Shown here: positions 7,244 to 10,979 of the stretch, piece after piece
How positions within the stretch are numbered: position 1 is the stretch's first letter
How the letters are laid out: each line of letters opens with the position of its first letter
Assembly: GCA_002392265.1 (NCBI GenBank)
Contig: DGGP01000020.1
Span: forward strand, 1 to 10,979
DNA length: 10,979 nucleotides
Direction of reading: 5' to 3'
Source: Firmicutes bacterium UBA3871
GTDB taxonomy: Bacteria > Bacillota > Clostridia > Peptostreptococcales > Anaerovoracaceae
Translations under genes and position numbers: made by a program
Notes under the pieces: generated by a model
Database searches by the model: none
The model's input: the letters and a program-made list of their open reading frames with translations, nothing else
Told to the model about the DNA's origin: nothing

Positions 7244-7286
7244 TTGGTTGACTCCAAATGCGAATTCTGTGTTTGGAGTCAACCAA
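7244..7286. repeat. Long palindrome, copy 2 (GGTTGACTCCAAA family)
   Basis: A perfect 15-bp stem pairs 7244-7258 with 7272-7286. It shares GGTTGACTCCAAATGCGA and GTTTGGAGTCAACC with copy 1, and both are followed on the plus strand by TTTTCAA-like then TATTTT sequence, so the repeated unit exceeds the stem. On the plus strand it is followed by TCATTTTTTT, which looks like a terminator facing against the surrounding genes. It could be a mobile REP/MITE-like element or a non-coding RNA end. Confidence 0.8.
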
Positions 7287-7334
7287 TCATTTTTTTCAAG
7301 TATTTTATGGTTGTTTTTCTCTTTATCGCCAAAA

Positions 7335-7370
7335 CAAAATCCACCTTAGGTTGCCCCTGGGTGGATTTTG
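7335..7370 (-). terminator. Terminator of brnTA, copy A of a duplicated hairpin
   Basis: CAAAATCCACC (7335-7345) pairs perfectly with GGTGGATTTTG (7360-7370), 11 bp, and a short inner AGG/CCT stem is possible. On the minus strand TTTTGTTTTGG forms the T-rich tail, just after the brnA stop at 7373. The sequence is nearly identical to the hairpin at 7966-7999. Confidence 0.8.
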
Positions 7371-7372
7371 GA

Positions 7373-7564
7373 TTAAACGGTTTCTCTCTCTCGGCGGCGA
7401 CGATTTCTTTCACGTGCAGCGGCACGAAAGCCCTCAGCCGCTTTCGGTGTAAGTGCCGGAGAATCCTCATCAAAAACTATTGGCATCTTCTTTGCCTTTT
7501 CAATCATTTCAATCTGTTCCGGTGTAGGCTTTGCTCCCGGAGTAAATTCCTTAGTCACGATCAT
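7373..7564 (-). CDS. brnA: BrnA-type antitoxin
   Basis: This 63-residue protein has the features of BrnA antitoxins partnered with BrnT: a basic N-terminus (MIVTKEFTPG), PTPEQIEMIEKAKKMPIVFD, an acidic DEDSPALTP stretch, and a basic end, GFRAAARERNRRRRER, that may contact DNA or nucleic acid. BrnA neutralises BrnT by direct binding and, with it, represses the shared promoter. The start ATG at 7564 overlaps the end of brnT by 14 bases (7551-7564) and has AAAGGAG about 8 bases upstream. The order toxin first, antitoxin second is typical of brnTA. The protein is short, and the family call rests as much on the adjacent BrnT as on its own sequence. Confidence 0.8.
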   Translation of the reverse strand: MIVTKEFTPGAKPTPEQIEMIEKAKKMPIVFDEDSPALTPKAAEGFRAAARERNRRRRERETV

Positions 7565-7835
7565 AATATAAACTCCTTTCCCATCCTGTTGCCAGTCTTG
7601 CAGATATAATTCTAATATTATCCCTACGTTCTGTATAGACTACAAAAATCACATCATGGACTAGCCCCAACACATTATACCTATCTTCCGTTTTGCTATG
7701 CTCTTCATCGTACCATTCCAGATAGTCTTCATCATTAAAAGCAAGCATTGCTGTTGAAAAATCGATTCCGTGCTTTTTTATATTCAAGTTTTCTTTTTCA
7801 GAATCCCACTCGAATATACCCCTGATAATATTCAA
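7551..7835 (-). CDS. brnT: BrnT-type ribonuclease toxin
   Basis: BrnT toxins are RelE-fold ribonucleases that inhibit translation. The 94-residue frame carries the family pattern almost throughout: FEWDSEKENLNIKKHGIDFS near the start, AFNDEDYLEWYDEEHSKTED in the middle, and VVYTERRDNIRIISARLAT then ER near the end. No motif is visibly broken. The start was set at TTG 7835 because GGAGG lies 7 bases upstream and the product begins just before the conserved FEWD. The in-frame ATG at 7862 overlaps the perfect TATAAT of the likely promoter and would not be translated from that RNA. Forms a two-gene operon with brnA between two terminator hairpins. In other bacteria BrnTA is autoregulated; no operator was recognised here. 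Confidence 0.92.
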   Translation of the reverse strand: MNIIRGIFEWDSEKENLNIKKHGIDFSTAMLAFNDEDYLEWYDEEHSKTEDRYNVLGLVHDVIFVVYTERRDNIRIISARLATGWERSLYYDRD

Positions 7836-7842
7836 TTGTTTT

Positions 7843-7847
7843 CCTCC
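7843..7847 (-). promoter_or_regulatory. brnT ribosome binding site fixing a TTG start
   Basis: GGAGG on the minus strand, 7 bases before TTG at 7835. No such site is properly spaced before the upstream ATG at 7862, so this decides the start. Confidence 0.75.
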
Positions 7848-7860
7848 AATCCCTAATAAC

Positions 7861-7888
7861 ATTATACACCTATTGTTGATTCCTGCAA
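7861..7888 (-). promoter_or_regulatory. Probable brnTA promoter
   Basis: A perfect TATAAT (7861-7866, minus strand) follows TTGCAG (7883-7888, three of six matches) with a 16-base spacer. Transcription would start near 7854, leaving a leader of about 20 nt containing the GGAGG. The -35 is weak, as expected if the operon is regulated. Confidence 0.6.
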
Positions 7889-7965
7889 GGCGAACTTACG
7901 ATTGCATTTCTTGTTTGTTTTTCCATTATCTTCCATATGTAAATATTTGTCAATAGCTTTGATAA

Positions 7966-7999
7966 AAAATCCACCTTAGGTTGCCCCAAGGTGGATTTT
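7966..7999 (-). terminator. Terminator of the large gene at 8065, copy B of a duplicated hairpin
   Basis: AAAATCCACCTT (7966-7977) and AAGGTGGATTTT (7988-7999) form a perfect 12-bp stem with a 10-base loop. On the minus strand it runs into TTTTTTATC, a strong U-tract, 66 bases past the stop of the upstream gene. It matches copy A (7335-7370) in all but two or three bases, loop included. Confidence 0.88.
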
Positions 8000-8064
8000 G
8001 GTTGCCCTTGATTTAATTGCGCTATTCCTGCGCATTTGTCGCGCTCTAAGCTGCGCGCTTATAC

Positions 8065-10979
8065 CTAAACTGCGAATGTGCCTGCAGGGATTGGGAATGA
8101 CAGGTATACATAACAGTCACTGTCAGACACAAAATCAGCACTGTTGTATGTTGCCCAGAATGTATTATCAAGAAGGTTAGTGTCACCCGAGAATATATCT
8201 GAGCCAAGGTCATCATTTAATACAGGCTCGTCATCTAGCAGCACTGAACCGTGGATGTTTCCGCTGCCTTCGTCCATTCTGCAAAGGACTGCCCTTGGGA
8301 ATTCAGAAGCGGCTGTCTCCGGCGTGTACATGAAGTTTCCATCCACAATTTCAATAGGATCTATTTCTCCTGCACGGAACATTACCTTTACAATAGCTTT
8401 TATAAGGTCACCGTTATCTTCAATTTCATTAAAGTTCGTGCCTACAGCTATGCTGCGTTTAAGGGTACCACCGTAGAGTTTCACCTCCGCACCCTCTCCA
8501 ATATTGATTAGGCCAGCGTTATCTGCGGTGATAACTGCACTCCCGCCGCTTTCAAAGCTGCAGCTTACCTCTCTGCTATCCCAAATGCAGCCGGAACCGT
8601 TCTGCGTCATCTCGCCGCCTGCAGCGACTGCAATGCCGACATTTGTTCCGCCTTCAATGTTTATATTACCTTCATTCGAAAGCAAGCTGCCCGCGCCTAT
8701 TGTAACAGTAGCGCCTTCGCTAATGATATTGCTGTCACTCATGTTAGCGAGGATTGCTCCATCGGTAATCGTTACAGGTGTTCCACCAATGTTCAATATA
8801 CCGCTGTTTGTAACAGTTGCGCCACCACTTTGGATATTGAATGCGCCAACACTACCGGTGCCGTATTCAGACAGCGTAAACATGGCGTCGTTTGACAAAC
8901 AGCCTGCATTTGTTACATTAACATATTTCGCTTCAATAGCACCGATGTTGGTGAGCATCGCGCCTTCGTGCTGAACATTCAGTGTCTGCGTCTTTATTGA
9001 ACCGCTGTTTATAAACTCAGCATTTTCATCGACCGTAACCGTAGTTGCGCCAAAGCTATAGTCCTGAGAATCCGATTCTGTCCTTACATAAACCTTTTTG
9101 CCATCTTCGGCGCTAAGGGTTACCCTTACGGTTCCAAAATTAATGCCTGCGCCGGTGATAAGCACCGCCTTGTTTGCTGTTTCTGCGCTTATTTCAACAT
9201 CATTCGCGTAGGTATCAGGAACGGTTCTGCGTGAGTCACCTGTGTCCCAGTAGATGCTGCTGTAAGTCGTACTCGACATAGCGGCAAGTACTTCATCTAT
9301 GCCTACACTTGTACCCATCTCAGCACCATTCACATACTTCATATATGAGCTGTCATTCACAGCCACATACCTTACATCGTAATTACTGCTGTCGCTCCAG
9401 TTTTCACGGTTTGACTCATCAAAGACTCCGTCCGTTACGACAAGGCCGGTAGTGCTGCCGCCGCCTTCAGGCCGCAGGGTATAGGTGTAGGTTGCCGTCG
9501 CCGGATCGATGTAGTAATTATCTACGTACATTTGCGGTGTAGCGATAGGATTTTCCGCATCGGCGTCGACATAGCACTCAATGCCTGTTACTGTCACGCA
9601 ATATGTTCCGGCACCGCTTACTGCGGAATGAGTCGTAATCAGTTTATAATAGCCGAAATCCTCCCCATTAAGTTCATACCACCCAACCGTCGGCATGTAG
9701 TAGGAACCGGAAACTGCCGGACCACTCACAATGTACGGAACAACCGGAACGTCGGTTGTGTATGGATAAGCCGCTCCTGAGGCCGCAAGGCTTTCCGCCG
9801 GTACGATTTCCGGCTCAGGAAGATTCTCAATGTCTAAAGCATTAGGCACATCCGGATGCACCGTAAACCACTTTACGCCGACTGCAGCACGAGTGATATC
9901 TATTGTGAAGTTGCCTGTAAATGCGCTGCCCGTCGGATATTTCGGAAGTGCAAAGTAGTAGTAATATCCGCTACTTAGAACATCGACTACTCCTATTTCT
10001 TGTACAAGCGTCTCCCTATTGGAGATAAGGTGCCAGTCATTGTATGTAAGTGTTCTGCTTGTGACGCTTGGAAGCTGCTCGCCTCCGATGCTCGACTGCA
10101 CTTGCGCAAGACTTTCCTCAGTCGCCACGAAATCGCCGCTTTCAAAAATCGCCTTCATGGAAGCTAAGAAAGGAGTATAGTCAACTCCGTTCGGATTATC
10201 GGCATTAAAATCGTCGTCGTTAAACGCCCAAATCCAGTAGTCACTCTGCTGAACTGCACTTAGACTTACCGGCGAATGAGGGTCGCCATCATATGTTCCG
10301 CTGTATCCTGTGAGCCAACCGTCAGCTTCAGTTCCGGCGCCGCTTACGATATTGATATGCGTTCCCGTAGGGTCAGTTGTGCCAACTACCACGAAGCTGA
10401 TTGACAAAGCCCCGTCTGTGGCGTAGAGATTTGCCGTTTCCTTCTTGCCGCTTACGGTATTGCCATTATATGTGTATGTGATACCCGAAGTTGTTGCGTA
10501 GTATGTTCCCGCCTCCGTATAAGAGTCTCTTTCCGGATAGCCAAGGCTGATGTTAATCCTGCTTTCCGAAAGCTCGGCACTATCTTCGTCAATTATGTAA
10601 TCTTGAGTGATTTCGACAAACTCACCATCCACAATTATTCCGATTTTCGGCGTTCCCAAATGGAGATCGGGTACTTCAGATATAGATATGGTTGTTCCGT
10701 CCGTAAACTCTTCGTCCGGCTCGTACTCGTAATACCACTTGGTCGCAATCGCTGCCTTTGTGATATCTACCTCGAAATTGCCGGCATAAGCATTATTCTG
10801 TGCAGTCTTCGGGATTGCTACATACCGCCACGAGCCGGAATCTACAACATTCTTTGCAAAGAGTGCATCCAAGGCTTGCCATGCCTCGCTGCTGTATTCA
10901 TGCTGGTTTACGAATCCCGTAGCATGGTCGATACTAATAGCGTTTAATTGCTCCCTTATAGCCGAAAGAGAGGCTGCCA
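8065..10979 (-). CDS. Large secreted/surface protein, paralogue of the FecR-domain protein (5' end off window)
   Basis: The last 970 residues of a protein that is open to the right window edge; TTG 10870-10872 is an internal Leu, not a start. The signal peptide, if any, and any FecR domain lie outside. The visible part starts within one YDG-type module, ending in GNFEVDITKAAIATKWYYEY at about 66-85. A second complete module follows: WLTGYSGTYDGDPHS at 221-235, SGYYYYFALP at 336-345, GNFTIDITRAAVGVKWF at 355-371. Next come Tyr/Ser/Gly-rich beta-type sequence and a C-terminal region (about 515-970) homologous to the gene at 3815: TTYSSIYWDTGD, NKAVLITGAG, GCIWDSREV, KLYGGTLKRSI, final AGTFAV. 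Residues about 650-795 show beta-helix-like spacing of NSG/NIG turns. The protein is acidic and has no LPXTG or SLH motif. Function unknown; adhesin, S-layer-like or polymer-binding roles are guesses. Confidence 0.82.
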   Translation of the reverse strand, partial: AASLSAIREQLNAISIDHATGFVNQHEYSSEAWQALDALFAKNVVDSGSWRYVAIPKTAQNNAYAGNFEVDITKAAIATKWYYEYEPDEEFTDGTTISISEVPDLHLGTPKIGIIVDGEFVEITQDYIIDEDSAELSESRINISLGYPERDSYTEAGTYYATTSGITYTYNGNTVSGKKETANLYATDGALSISFVVVGTTDPTGTHINIVSGAGTEADGWLTGYSGTYDGDPHSPVSLSAVQQSDYWIWAFNDDDFNADNPNGVDYTPFLASMKAIFESGDFVATEESLAQVQSSIGGEQLPSVTSRTLTYNDWHLISNRETLVQEIGVVDVLSSGYYYYFALPKYPTGSAFTGNFTIDITRAAVGVKWFTVHPDVPNALDIENLPEPEIVPAESLAASGAAYPYTTDVPVVPYIVSGPAVSGSYYMPTVGWYELNGEDFGYYKLITTHSAVSGAGTYCVTVTGIECYVDADAENPIATPQMYVDNYYIDPATATYTYTLRPEGGGSTTGLVVTDGVFDESNRENWSDSSNYDVRYVAVNDSSYMKYVNGAEMGTSVGIDEVLAAMSSTTYSSIYWDTGDSRRTVPDTYANDVEISAETANKAVLITGAGINFGTVRVTLSAEDGKKVYVRTESDSQDYSFGATTVTVDENAEFINSGSIKTQTLNVQHEGAMLTNIGAIEAKYVNVTNAGCLSNDAMFTLSEYGTGSVGAFNIQSGGATVTNSGILNIGGTPVTITDGAILANMSDSNIISEGATVTIGAGSLLSNEGNINIEGGTNVGIAVAAGGEMTQNGSGCIWDSREVSCSFESGGSAVITADNAGLINIGEGAEVKLYGGTLKRSIAVGTNFNEIEDNGDLIKAIVKVMFRAGEIDPIEIVDGNFMYTPETAASEFPRAVLCRMDEGSGNIHGSVLLDDEPVLNDDLGSDIFSGDTNLLDNTFWATYNSADFVSDSDCYVYLSFPIPAGTFAV

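Larger units (their letters stand above)
6923..7372. other. AT-rich intergenic region with no gene
   Basis: These 450 bases separate brnA from the FecR gene. They hold the FecR gene promoter (6964-6992), two related palindromes (7067-7107 and 7244-7286) and the brnA terminator (7335-7370). The remaining sequence is visibly richer in A and T than its neighbours. No reading frame here has a convincing ribosome binding site or recognisable protein content. Confidence 0.7.

Noticed and set aside
7067..7286. A transposon bounded by the two palindromes as terminal repeats
   Set aside because: No transposase frame and no convincing target-site duplication were seen; the simpler call of two related palindromes is kept.
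7205..7609. 134-codon plus-strand frame across the hairpin region
   Set aside because: It crosses a palindrome, a terminator and the whole of brnA in antisense, with no recognisable content.
7862..7862. ATG at 7862 as the brnT start
   Set aside because: It overlaps the likely TATAAT, and a TTG at 7835 has a well-spaced GGAGG and gives the usual BrnT N-terminus.
10872..10872. TTG at 10870-10872 as the start of the right-hand large gene
   Set aside because: The frame stays open to the window edge with similar coding content, and the codon sits inside a YDG-type module.

Overview
The window looks like chromosomal DNA of a Gram-positive anaerobe, most likely a member of Bacillota/Clostridia. 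The reasons are the gene order rimP-nusA-ylxR/L7Ae-infB, a NusA that ends after KH2 without the C-terminal acidic repeats of enterobacteria, strong GGAGG ribosome binding sites and sigma-A-like promoters. The genus cannot be named from this sequence. Every supportable gene lies on the minus strand, so transcription runs from right to left.

Right half (8065-10979 and 3815-6922): two large genes encode homologous secreted or surface proteins. The right-hand gene is cut by the window edge. The left-hand gene is complete: signal peptide, FecR domain, Ala/Gln-rich stretch, Gly/Ser linker, one YDG-type beta-sandwich-like module, and a long beta-helix-like C-terminal region. The visible part of the right-hand protein has two modules of the same kind, then the same C-terminal region, and both proteins end in a similar Gly-Thr-Phe tail. 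They are diverged paralogues and neither shows an LPXTG or SLH anchor.

Middle (6923-8064): an AT-rich intergenic block separates the paralogues. It holds a BrnT/BrnA type II toxin-antitoxin pair with its own promoter. A nearly identical terminator hairpin lies on each side of the pair. Between brnA and the FecR gene are two copies of another long palindrome built on GGTTGACTCCAAA.

Left half (1-3814): a housekeeping operon for ribosome maturation, transcription elongation/antitermination and translation initiation. A near-consensus promoter (3773-3801) starts 15 bases after the stop of the FecR gene. It is followed by an unusual leader of about 200 nt containing a perfect 10-bp hairpin and four 35-bp tandem repeats with REP-like GGGGACAGGCACC cores, which run almost into the rimP ribosome binding site. 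rimP, nusA, a fused YlxR(RnpM)-L7Ae gene and the N-terminal part of infB follow.

Most worth a second look are the FecR/YDG/beta-helix paralogue family, the repeat-filled leader of the rimP-nusA-infB operon, and the duplicated hairpins around brnTA. Functions of the two large proteins cannot be assigned from sequence alone.
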